Positions 51,661 to 61,400 of a stretch of DNA of 64,000 bases are shown piece after piece. Every line of letters starts with the position of its first letter. The stretch's first letter is position 1. The stretch is from Trebouxia sp. TZW2008 (lineage: Eukaryota > Chlorophyta > Trebouxiophyceae > Trebouxiales > Trebouxiaceae). A program made the position numbers and the translations under genes. The stretch is from NCBI GenBank assembly GCA_002118135.1, contig BDIU01000450.1, positions 62,001 through 126,000 on the forward strand, given 5' to 3'. The notes under the pieces are model-generated. The model did no database searches. It saw only the letters and a list, made by a program, of their open reading frames with translations, and was not told where the DNA came from.

Positions 51661-53864
51661 CATGTTTGCTTGCACGCAAAGTGTTGCCTGCTTCCTGACT
51701 TTATGCCACTGTTGCCTCAATGTCTCTGTTGCATAGCCTCTGTTTGCTGGCATGACAGCATGTGCATTGGGCTCAGAACACCATGCTGTCACAAACTTTC
51801 AAAGCTTCTATGACACAATGCAGCACAGCAACAGCAACCCAGCACATGTCATACATGTCAGAAATCTGGCTAGCTTGCAGGCTTCTGCTGGGACAAGTTG
51901 CCAATCCCTGCTCTTTGTCCGCTACTTGATGCTGACTGCATCACAGCAATGCCAGCCTCTACAACCTCTGTGGGTTGTTGCATAATGGCAGCTGCCTGCC
52001 GGCTGCCCTTTGCCCTTTGCTGCAATTTCAAGCCATGTGGTTTAACAAATGCAATGACTGTCTGCAGGGTGCGGCAATCAAGCTGTACAAGGGCCTAGTG
52101 TGCCCCCTAGACAGCTTTGAGCTGCTGCTGTGCTCCCTATCAGGGCCAGACGGCATGACTAACCCTCTCTGCCCCTACTGCTACAACAACCCTCCTTTTG
52201 AGGGCATTCAAAAGGTACCTGCTTGCTGCTCATCGGTATTGCTAGTGACTCAGCTGTAGCTGTCAAGCAACAATCTGCCCTTGCCCAAACCTGTGAAGGC
52301 CGCTTGTGGGTTAGCTGTCAGAAATGGTGTGTCTTTTGCTGCATTGTTAGCCTGCATTTCATATTGTGCACGACAGCTGCAGGTGATGCACAGAGTCACA
52401 AACGTTATTGTAGCTGCAATGGTCAAGCTCTTCTATAGGTCACAAACATAATGCTGTGTGACCTTGTGCAGGGCTCTTCGGAGGGCACAGGGGCCAGAGT
52501 GGGCATGCTTAGCCTGCTGTGGCCCCGCGCGACCCCTGCCCCCCCCTTGCTCCCCCCTGCATTAATTTATATACACAATGCTCTACAACACTCTTTGATG
52601 CTGTGCAGGCCTTCTGAAGAGGCCCATGCCCTGCACAAATTGCCCCCATCCCACCTGCAAGCACATCACACTTCAGCAACAGATGTCATGAGTGAAGTCC
52701 ATGCGCTTGTGCTTCTAATGCATGGTGTTGCTATGCAGGGCTCATCAGAGGGCACTGGGGCCAAAGGGGGCATGCCCTGCACGCTTTGCCCCCACCCTAA
52801 TTGCAAGCACAGCATGATTCAATAGGGACTGTGCTCATGTCCTGAATGTGACAACATGATAAGAGTTTTCCATGCATATGTACATATGATGTATGATCAT
52901 ATGGTGCAGGGCTCTTCAGAAGGCACTGGGGCCAAAGGCAAAATGCCCTGCACGCTGTGCCCCCATCCTACTTAAGCATGATTCAACAGGGATTGTCATC
53001 CTGTCCAGAGTGTGACAACCTGACAAGTGTTTTCCATGTGTAAGTACATATCATGCATGATCACATGGTGCAGGGCTCTTCAGAAGGCACTGGGGCCAAA
53101 GGGGGCATGCCCTGCACGCTTTGCCCCCATCCTACTTGCAAGCACAGCATGATTCAACAAGGACTCTCTTCCTGTCCAGAGTGTGACAATGGAACCCTAG
53201 TGCTAGACCCTGTCAGCGCCCCCAAGTGGCGGCTGGACTGCAACAGATGCAGCTTCCTGATTTATCTTCCTGCTGAGCTGCACAATGCCAAATTGTCCAA
53301 GCAGCACTGCGAGGTAAGCATCAAGCAGAGACTTGCTGATACTAATGTTGATGCAGATGCTGATGTCAATGTTGATGTGGATAACAGCAATGATGAGTGC
53401 ATGTCCTCCTTGATTGAAAGAAGGCTGCAGGAGTGTGACTCAAAGCTGGTGGTGTTAAATTGGAAGAAAGGCAAAGCACCTCTGGCAGAGGACCAGACAG
53501 AGTATACCGGCTGTGTGGTGTGTGATGAGCTGCTACAGCCACTGCGTGCAGTCAGACACGGCAGGAAACATGCTAAAATCTTCAATTCAAGAACCTGCTG
53601 CTTGTGCTGCAGGAGTGTGACTCAAAGCTGGTGGTTTTGGACTGGAAGAAAGGCAAAGCACCCTTGTCAGGTGCCCAGACAGAGTACACAGGCTGTGTTG
53701 TGTGTGATGAGCTGCTGCAACCGCTGTGTGAGGTCAAACATGGCAGAAGCTATGCCACAAGACCTGGCAGGGGGGGTCGCAGGGGTAGAGGCAGGGGGCG
53801 GGGGAGGGGACGAGGACGAGGAAGGAAAGCGGAAGACCCACGCATGAGCTTTAGAGACTTCTAG
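44280..53864 (+). CDS. TOP3B: DNA topoisomerase 3-beta
   Basis: Type IA topoisomerase that passes single strands of DNA and, in animals, also RNA. Sixteen phase-consistent exons: 44280-44357, 44426-44623, 44842-44940, 45467-45568, 46144-46254, 46473-46718, 47001-47142, 47930-48072, 48637-48876, 49548-49622, 49949-50170, 50948-51122, 51414-51523, 52068-52214, 53074-53313 and 53613-53864, giving 859 aa (human TOP3B has 862). Toprim residues are E10 (MVAEKPS) and LDCDREGEN. The active-site Tyr is Y330 ([10 protein letters not shown]). Other family blocks: [58 protein letters not shown], three Cys-pair zinc ribbons, and an Arg-Gly-rich C-terminus that resembles the RNA-binding RGG box. Nine exons are flanked by partial junction copies. 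The start agrees with the family N-terminus. Confidence 0.96.
46031..46190 (+). repeat. Acceptor-side copy of TOP3B exon 5
   Basis: TCCTGCAG plus about 40 bp at 46039 (GTAAATCAGGCAAGCCCAAC) repeats the true junction at 46144 (ACAAGTTGGGTGAGCCCAAC), offset 105 bp. The copy is short and out of frame. Confidence 0.75.
46600..46896 (+). repeat. Donor-side copy of TOP3B exon 6
   Basis: The last 40 codons of exon 6 ([18 protein letters not shown]) and its donor at 46718 are repeated 178 bp downstream, ending at 46896 with a GT donor. The copy is open ([20 protein letters not shown]). Entering it through the nearest acceptor in phase 0 hits a stop, so it is unlikely to be spliced in. Confidence 0.92.
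46912..46964 (+). repeat. CTGT/CTGC tetranucleotide microsatellite
   Basis: Repeated CTGT and CTGC units in TOP3B intron 6. It is simple sequence only. Confidence 0.85.
47101..47517 (+). repeat. Three-unit donor-side array of TOP3B exon 7
   Basis: The exon end ([13 protein letters not shown], donor at 47142) recurs ending at 47321 (donor AG|GTGCAA kept) and 47517 (GT lost to TT). Offsets are 179 and 196 bp. Each unit carries the following intron as well (CTTGCTAGAT, CCAGGCCTGATAT, AATCCAGT), so whole junction units of about 180 bp were duplicated. Confidence 0.93.
47761..48010 (+). repeat. Acceptor-side copy of TOP3B exon 8 (active-site exon)
   Basis: TGCAG plus GGTATCTGAGCTACCCTAGG occurs at 47773 and at 47930, 157 bp apart. 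The upstream copy is about 79 bp long and open ([16 protein letters not shown]), including the catalytic Tyr, but has no donor at its end. The downstream copy is the full exon. Confidence 0.93.
48241..48740 (+). repeat. Three-unit array at TOP3B exon 9, with poly-C and gap
   Basis: Acceptor plus exon start (GGGGTACAGA.. GGGGACCA) occurs at 48247, 48407 and 48637. The third is the complete exon. In the second copy the place of the exon's CACCCCCCCATC has become a long C tract (48423-48480) with a two-base assembly gap (48453-48454). After the tract the copy resumes as [18 protein letters not shown]. Confidence 0.9.
49141..49460 (+). mobile_element. LINE 3'-end relic in TOP3B intron 9
   Basis: A degraded end with [14 protein letters not shown] and a stop, then ATCAGCCTTGTTGGCTGG and a (TC)n tail, parallels the relic at 43515-43853 (VFHYVIDCL, ATCAGCCTTGTTGGCTGG, TC-rich tail). 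Two insertions of one family are therefore present. Upstream coding capacity is lost. Confidence 0.65.
50060..50315 (+). repeat. Donor-side copy of TOP3B exon 11
   Basis: The exon end from TGTCACAGTCCAGTCTG through GGCTACCAGCTTATAGATCC to its donor (50170) is repeated 145 bp downstream, ending at 50315 with CACAG|GTAAG. The copy contains a TGA in the exon frame. Confidence 0.92.
50735..51060 (+). repeat. Acceptor-side copy of TOP3B exon 12
   Basis: The true exon starts at 50948. A copy about 205 bp upstream (from about 50741) shows [20 protein letters not shown] against [20 protein letters not shown], and parts of the second half of the exon recur at 50865-50930. The copy is frame-broken. 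Confidence 0.85.
51599..51660 (+). repeat. Uninterrupted (CAG)20 repeat in TOP3B intron 13
   Basis: Twenty perfect GCA/CAG units run without interruption. They create spurious poly-Gln, poly-Ala and poly-Cys frames. Exons 13 and 14 join in phase across it, so it is intronic. Confidence 0.97.
52469..53180 (+). repeat. Five-unit array at TOP3B exon 15
   Basis: The TGCAG acceptor plus start of exon 15 ([20 protein letters not shown]) occurs after 52471, 52608, 52738, 52909 and, as the real exon, 53073. Spacings are 137, 130, 171 and 164 bp. The copies at 52739 and 52910 extend through CKHSMIQ/CPECDN-like sequence and break by stop or deletion; those at 52472 and 52609 are more eroded, so the closest copies are the youngest. 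Confidence 0.93.
53421..53740 (+). repeat. Acceptor-side copy of TOP3B exon 16
   Basis: GCTGCAG plus GAGTGTGACTCAAAGCTGG occurs at 53431 and 53613, 182 bp apart. The upstream copy stays open for more than 45 codons ([17 protein letters not shown] to [10 protein letters not shown]) and is cut before the RGG tail. The downstream copy contains the RGG tail and stop and is taken as the real exon. Confidence 0.92.
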
Positions 53865-54912
53865 ACTGCTGGTGCAGACATGCTGGCAATATCTCTCGCT
53901 GGCCAAGATAGCTCTGTCAGCACATTTTTGAGCACAGAATGGGACAGGTGCTGAATGCTTGCTTATCCCACGACTGTATGCCATGAAAAGGGGGCCGCGG
54001 CGCACTGCTAGGCAATGAAGTGTTCCATGAACGAACCTCTGACAAACTTAATCCAAGCTGTGCTTCACCCTGTGTGATGTGTTAGTTGCTGGGACAGTCC
54101 TCCCAGACTTTCACATCATAATGCAGGCTTATCTTTGTCACTGGATGTAGCTTTCACAACTCAACCATGTTCTGTCTGCTTTTGCAATATCCAATTGCCC
54201 ACAGTGTTTTGCTTCAATACAGGACAGTGAACAGGCTGCAGATCGTATAGTAGACCTCTTATGTGAAATTTTACAGCATATACTGTGCTGGCTTCTGAAA
54301 GCCAGTAAACTAGACCAACTAGTACTCTTGTCACACTAGACCAACGTTGGTCAAGATTTGAATACCTGTGCACACAGCGCAAAGCCACGTTGAGGTGCTA
54401 GAGGCAAGCAGAGTGAGATTGCCTTGGCTGCCGGCATGCAGGTCTGGCCCTCTGTCAGCACGCGTGAAATGTTCTTTAATTTGACCGCAGCAGGTCAAAA
54501 CTGTAATCAACGCAACTGAATTTTCTGGGCAAGGCCAACAAGCTAACGATAAGCTTGACATTCGCTTCACGGGTGACGCATCGGTGCAACATGCATCAAG
54601 CCACACAGTGACATGAGCTGTGCAAACATTGTCGAATAGCTTCGCCCAGGCGCAAGTCACTCGAGTTCATTTGTATAGCTGTGCATGCATCAGATCTAGT
54701 CAACCTCGGAGAGCATGCACAGCTTAAGCCTGCGCTGAATATTCAAATATCCGCCTCCTCAATTGCAAGTCCTGGCCAGCTGTGTTGCGTGACGAGAGGG
54801 ACCCTGCAGCGTCCGACAGGGCTACCGCATGCGTGCTTCGGCAATGATCTGTCGCGCTACCGTCCGTCCTTATGCAGACGGACAGACCTCACAGTACAAA
54901 CACTGCAGAATC
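53865..54912. other. Intergenic between TOP3B and rhomboid
   Basis: About 1 kb with short open frames on both strands that match nothing. The right part should contain the rhomboid promoter. Confidence 0.55.
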
Positions 54913-57256
54913 ATGTTAGGAGCCGCGGCCGCTGCCATGGGCGTTGCTCTTTGCAGCTGCCAAGGGTTCAGGTCAGTCTTTTAGAAAGCCCGCAACAGTC
55001 AGCAGTGCATCAATATTAATAAGCATATGGTCAGTGTGATGCTGACAAGCTCTAGATCTGGCATCGCACTGCACTGCACTGCACTGCATTGTGCATCAGA
55101 GTTGACATAAGTAGGTCTCTGCTCCATGTAGAATGGCCTCATTTGCTGCAGGAAGGGCATGCATGCAGCATGCATCACCGTTAGGAGAAGCTATGTCACA
55201 GGTCATAGGCAAATGAGCAGCCGGTTGTTGGTGCTCAAGAATGGCGCCTTCATTGTACAGCACTTGAGCAGAGGTTCACTGCTTAGTTGGGGTCTGAAGG
55301 TAAGCCGTTCTGTCACAACAAAAATTGTTGATCTGATTATGCAATTGCAATGTGGTCATGCGGTCTCACAGCAAGCTTGTCATGACATCGCATGCTTGCC
55401 AAGCCTTCATGCATGGTCCCACATTTAGCTATTGTATGAAGTCAAGACCAATGCACCACAACAAGATGATTGATGAGCTTGCGAAGTTGCCAAGCAGTGC
55501 TGTTTCCTCATTGTGACAGTGTTGCGCTGAAGCAGCATGTCATCAACAAGCTGTAGCAATCAACTTGAACTGTTGGCAAGCAGTGTTTCCTTGTCTTTGT
55601 CTCGCTTTTGCAGTGAAGCTTGCAGTGAAACATTGTCAGCAAGCTGAATCATCTTTTTAGGCTGTTGCAAAATTGTGCTCCTTTCACGGTCTGACAAGAT
55701 AGAGCTGGAGCCACACATACCTGGCACTCCAGCCAAAATGCAAAGCCATCATGATATTTTAGTGACAGCTGGAGCTTGAATGCAGATATGTGTGTCTGCA
55801 GAACAATGCGGCTATATCAGCAGGCCAATGGTGGCGTTTAGCAACGCCAGCCTTTTTGCATGCGGACGCAGGCCATCTTGCCTGCAATAGTCTTGCGCTC
55901 TGGGGATTTGGAACGCGTGCTGAGCGCCTATTTGGTCCTCAGAAGTTCTTGGCAGTGTTTGCTGCTTCCAATTTTGCTAGCTTTGCGGCAAGCTACAGAT
56001 TTACGCCAAAGAACTCAGTGGGTTCATCTGGTGAGACTTGTTGCTTCATCCTCATCATGAACATGAAATGACCATTTGTCTTCAAATATGATGTACTGAA
56101 CACAACCAACGGACCAAATGATGCATCATCACAAATCTGAGTAAGCATCACTGATCATCATATCATTATTTATTGTGAGGTGCTTGTCTCAGGTGGATGG
56201 CCTGTCAGCGCTCTGACAGCGGATTCAAACCTCACAACAACTGTTTCAATGATGCCATGGACCTCACGTTTGCAGCGGTTACATGCGTTTAAGCAGACTG
56301 CGTGCTGACCGTTCCTGGCAGCTGACTTGCATAGACTGCGTCGGCTCATGCAAGAATGCAGCTTGGGTTTTGTTGCAGTTTCTTGCGCTGAAGCTGGACC
56401 AACAGGCTGACAAGGTGGTTGCTTCATCACCATTGGATTTGCCTGCAGTCTTCATCTCGGTCAATGATGGTTTCAGGTGCCGTTTATGGCCTGGCTAGCA
56501 GCCTGGTGGTATATCATTGGAGGCACAGACAGATTACAGAGCAGAGAAGCTACCATGAGCGGCAACTGAAAACAATGGGATGGTTCTTTGCCATTGGGCT
56601 ACTGACAGACTTGTTCAGTCAGCGCTTTTGTCCTTCACCTTGCATTGACAAATGGTGAGGACTGATTAGCTTTTCGCATGTGTCAGCAACCTGTCAGGAG
56701 GTTGCTGTAGGACCTTGTGCATACAAGCAGCATGCAGATTGCAGAGCCAGCAGCAAAATGTCATCTGGTGGCAACGTTTGATTCACTGTTCCCTGCAGCC
56801 CAATTGCAAACTGCATCTGCTTGCATCACATGAGCGTTGAATGCATCTATACTCACACAGTCGCTGGGTTTAGAGCCTGCCTAGCAAGCATACTGTATGA
56901 ATGAGAATGTCATGATATATCTGTTGCTGCATGTGTGCTTGACTATGCAAGCCGAGGCTGCTTATGCATTGATGCAACTGATACAGAGATCGGCAAAACG
57001 GATGTTTCAATGCAGGGGTCATGTTGGCGGAGCCCTGGGGGGTGCCATGATGGCTTACATGCTAGAGCCAGACAGTCATCAAAGCAGAATGACATCCTGC
57101 CTGCAGCCAAGCACAGCCTTCACATCTGGAGCAAACAATCCAAGCAGTTGCATAGGGCCGTATTGTACAAATGCAGCTGTGAAAGGTAGTGGATTTGGAC
57201 TGTTGAGTAAAGAATTACAGAGAATGCAACAAACTGATCATGCTGAACCACTTTAG
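54913..57256 (+). CDS. Rhomboid family intramembrane serine protease
   Basis: Cleaves transmembrane segments of substrates inside the membrane. Five phase-consistent exons: 54913-54971, 55152-55299, 55802-56030, 56477-56654 and 57016-57256, giving 284 aa. Signature elements: NNAAISAGQWWRLATPAFLH, the H94-x-x-x-N98 pair in GHLACNS, the catalytic motif GSSG with S145 (NSVGSSGAVYGLASS), and the catalytic H207 in GHVGGALGGA. All catalytic residues are present, so an active protease is likely. The WRLATPAFLH pattern resembles plastid-type plant rhomboids (RBL10/11 group). The Ala-rich N-terminus is short for a transit peptide, and a start further upstream is possible. Confidence 0.88.
55066..55085 (+). 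repeat. Short GCACT pentanucleotide repeat
   Basis: Four GCACT units in rhomboid intron 1, followed by a GCATT variant. It is a minor microsatellite. Confidence 0.9.
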
Positions 57257-57548
57257 TGCAATCCAGTACACAGGACCTAGATCAGGCTTTGCAAGGAATG
57301 CATGATTGAACTAGCCTTCATTCATAGCGTGCAAGTCTTGTTTAGAACAAACGCCATATCGGCATGTTCAACAAGTCTGCAATACTGCAATTGATGTGAG
57401 TGAAAGGGAACTCCGAGTCTATCTTGTGACTGATAGCAAATGCCTGCTAATAGTTATCTGATGTACACATGCACTGGGGACAAAAGGAGAACTGCACTAC
57501 ACTGACAGTAGCATAAGCTGTAGCTCTTTATCAGTTTCTCGAGATCAG

Positions 57549-58014
57549 TCAACCTCTGTAGTCGCACTCAATGTTGTTGTCGTCCAAGTCAATGACAAAG
57601 CAGGCCAGGCCTTGCGGCACATGATCGCGTGGACCAGGTGCGCCATTGTCCTTGCCCCCATGCGCAACTGCAGCTGCATGAAACCCGCGTAGAGCTTCCT
57701 CTGACGGCGCCGATACAGCAAAGTGCATGCGCAGCGGTTTTTCCTCTGCAAAGAATACCTTTAACGTCAGGCAGCAATACATGCCGTCACAGACAGTGAA
57801 CGCCGGCCATGAAAACATAGCAGCGCAAAAGCTATGGCACTGCAGTACCTTGCTTGACAAAGATGAAGCCCTGCTTCTCGCCTGGCACGCCGAACCCTCC
57901 TCCTGTGCCCCAATCGGCTATAGGGACGTAACCCAAAGGCTTGAAAGCGTCCGTGTAGTACTGCTTGGCCGTCTGCCAGTTCTTGACTTTCAGCATAACG
58001 TGATCAAGACCCAT
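57549..58014 (-). CDS. VOC/glyoxalase-bleomycin-resistance fold protein
   Basis: Small metalloprotein of the vicinal-oxygen-chelate superfamily, 120 aa. Two exons: 58014-57849 and 57745-57549 (TGA), phase 1. Typical elements are MGLDHVMLKVKNWQTAKQYY at the N-terminus, GGGFGVPGEKQGF, and the C-terminal GLACFVIDLDDNNIEC. Candidate metal ligands are H5, H63 (MHFAV) and E115 (NIEC). Proteins of this type include lactoylglutathione-lyase-like and resistance-type enzymes, and the substrate cannot be inferred. It is divergent from the PPOX-FNR gene with a 393-bp gap. Confidence 0.9.
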
Positions 58015-58407
58015 GTCTGCTAAAGCGAGGAGGGACGACTCGAATACTTGGATTCGGGAAGAGTGGTGCGCAATGCAGAATCAGCAAGCTTGCATTTCAA
58101 TCGCGCGCAGTCGCTGAGGCCACCGTCAGTCGCTCCATAAATCTGCAAATTCCACCGCCGGTGTTGCACAATCAGTCATCAATCATCCATTCCTGGGTTA
58201 CGCAATAGTACTTTACTGCTGCTTTTGCTGGTGCTCTGAAACCATATTGCGCAACTTCCCCTGGCATGATCACGCAATGAGGCATGCGCCAACGCAGCTT
58301 CCGAACGATAACAAGAGATATGTCTATCTCAAAATCAGCAGTATCCCATGGGTCTCCGGCACGATTACCTTGCATAGCTTCACCTCAAGGCTGGTTGAAC
58401 AGTGCTC
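58015..58407. promoter_or_regulatory. Divergent promoter region of VOC and PPOX-FNR genes
   Basis: This 393-bp gap lies between two divergent start codons. It presumably holds both promoters. No motif was recognised. Confidence 0.5.
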
Positions 58408-61400
58408 ATGGTAGTCGACCAGGAAGCGCGAGTTCGCATATCGGGCTCCCACCCGGGACTTCTCGCGGTGCAGAGGCGCGTTGGCTCCGAAGCTTTCGCA
58501 AAGGCCCCAGACTTTCTCTCGTTGTTTGCTACACGACCCATCAGTCAACAATTACAAAAGTTCTTCCGTGACCTGCGACTCGTTTACACAGCGACGAGGT
58601 GAGTTCGTCCTGTTGTTGTGCACAAAATATCGTCGAGCAATATAGCCTTACAGTCAAGTGCCAACAACACCTTGCGCCTCGCTCACCAAGCCTTTTGCTG
58701 CGGTTCATGCCGTCGCCTGTGTTCAAATTTTACACAAGATAGCCACCAGCCTGCACAAAATGTCAATGCATCAGCCCTTGCATCAGCAAGTTGAAACCTT
58801 ATTGTTGCTGGCAGGGGTGACAGTGGGCGCCTGTGGGCTTCTGTGCTTTTTGGCAATCCCTCCTTCATACAGATCCCCAACACCTATCAGGCTGTGATCC
58901 AGCCAGTAAGGCACTTTGGCGGAGACCCTGCCAGGTACAATGCTGGAAGTGCTGTGGGGATGGTGGGAGTGATGCTCGAGAACAGGCGCAGGAATCTGCT
59001 GAGTGGAAAGATCTCCAGCTGTGAAGGGGAGCAGCTGACCATTGATGTATACCAGGCGCTTGGGAATTGCCCCAAATACATACAAGGTGCTGCACCATCT
59101 TTGTTTGCACAGCTGTATCTCGTCTGCGCCCAAGATGTTGGTTGCTACAAATAGCACGCAGCCTGCTGCTTGCATTGACGTCAATTGCAGCAGTCTCACA
59201 GCTGCACTTCTGCATCCAAGGGTTTCTTCTCATGTTGAGGTGCATGCACCTGCACTGATTTTGTTGATGTCAATGCTCAGAAATCATGACATTTGAGGCA
59301 TGACAATAACTGCTTAGCAATATGTAGAGCGCTGCCCAATGGCCTAATCTATCATCATGTAACTGTCTGAGGTATCAATGTCATGCTGCTGTCTACATGT
59401 CTCTCCATCACAGTTGTTCTATGTGCATTGCAGTCAGGGATTTAGAGTTGCGCAAGTCTGGCCTGGACACTGACAGCACGTCAAGCAACTCTGCGGCAAC
59501 TGGGCAGCAGACACTTGCCAAACCCCAGCTCGACTTGATTGCAAGGTCAGCATGCAATTGTTGATCACAAATACATTGCATATTCAGGTCACAAGGGCAA
59601 ATGAGAAACAACTCAGCAACGAGTTGCTTGTTGCAGACATGCCTTGCAGTTCAGGCCTGGACATTTCATGTTCATACTTGAGCTTGATGCTGCAGTGGCT
59701 TGATGCATTCAGCTTGCAGCAAAGCTGGTTCTGCAAACAGCAAGCTTGTTGCATCTGACAGTGATTGACAGCTCCTGCCAATGTTTGAAACATCAATCCT
59801 GAGTACGTCTAGCCTGTCCTGAGATAGTGACTGGGCTGCAAATCCATGCTCACAGTGAGCACATGAAAGCATGTATAATGCTAGAATGCTACGCACTGAT
59901 GCACAGGTCAGACACCTTCTTCATTGCCTCTGCACACAAGGCCAGCAGCTATGAGAGTAGCGGAACTTTGCCAGAAGGGTTTGAGGTGCTGCATATCAAC
60001 CACAAGGGGGGCTACCCGGGCTTTGTGCAGGGGGACCCCTCCGGCAGGCTGCAGTGGGGTGACTACATTGGCAACAACGCTTTCAGCACCCTAGGTGAGC
60101 AACCCTTGACTTATTTTAGCTTTCTGGTTCCTAGTAACTTTGCCAGAGGGATTCGAGGCACTGCACATCAAGCACAAGGAGGACTTCCCCGGCTTTTTCA
60201 AGGGGGACCCCTCTGGCAGGCTGCAATGGGGTGACTACATTGGCAATAATGCGTTCAGTACCTTAGGTGAGCAGCATGCACTTTTCCGAGTCGTCACTTT
60301 CTGCTAATTCATCTCTAGCTTTGGACCCATTAGGTTCAGTTTTGGGCCGTCTGACCAAGCATCATCTGCTCATACCAGCACTGGCTTAGAACCACAATAT
60401 GCAGTCACTCGCAGTACATGGTTTTGTACAATATGCTGTCCCCACCATCAGCTGCAAAGCATGCTGCATCTGCAACATTTAAAAGGGAACCTGTCCCTGA
60501 AGCCAGAAGCTGCTCTTTTGGTCATTGATTTTACCACAGGGACACACTGCACTTGTCAAAAACAACAGACATCCATGTGGACAGCACCTCATTTCCTGGA
60601 GCTCAAAGCATGCCCTGCCATCAATTGTAAAGCATTTTAGACTGACCACATCATGTGCTTTGCAGGAAATCTGTCACTGAACCCAGAAGCTGGTCTGCTG
60701 TTCATGAACTTCATTACAGAGGACACACTGCACCTGTCAGGAATAACAGAAATACACTATGTCAAACCAACATTGCAAGGACTCGATGCAGGCCGAAGTG
60801 TCAGGTCTAACGTATCAGGGTTCAACCACATTTTGTGCTTTGTAGGGAACTTGTCACTGAACTCAGAAGCTGGCCTGCCGTCCATTGATCTCACCACAGG
60901 ATTCAAGCTGCACTTAACAAGAAAAACAGCAATCCACTGGGGCACAATCAGCACTGCCAGGAACTCACTGCATGCCCGATCAGCAGCTGAACATCCTGTA
61001 CTAGTGACAGTCATGCTTGTTGCAGGGGACTTGTCACTGAACCCAGAAGCTGGCCTGCTGTTCATCATTCCGACCACAGGAGACACGCTGCACCTGTCAG
61101 GGACAACATGCACACACGGAATGAATCAATACAGCAAAAGACTCAATGCTGGCCCAAGCGTCAGGTCTAGAGCATCTGGGACCAATCATAAACTGTGTTT
61201 TGCAGGGAACTTGTCACTGAACCCAGAAGCTGGTCTGCTATTCATGGACTTTACCACAGGAGATACACTGCACCTGTCAGGGACAACAGAAATCCATTGG
61301 GATGAAACAGCACTGCCTGGGGCGCAACGCACAATCTACTTTCAGACAGAGGGATGGGTGCATGTGACTGGGGCTTTGCCGATTCACCAGCGTGGCTCTG

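Noticed and set aside
51452..51813. Poly-Gln, poly-Ala and poly-Cys proteins
   Set aside because: They are translations of the intronic (CAG)20 tract.
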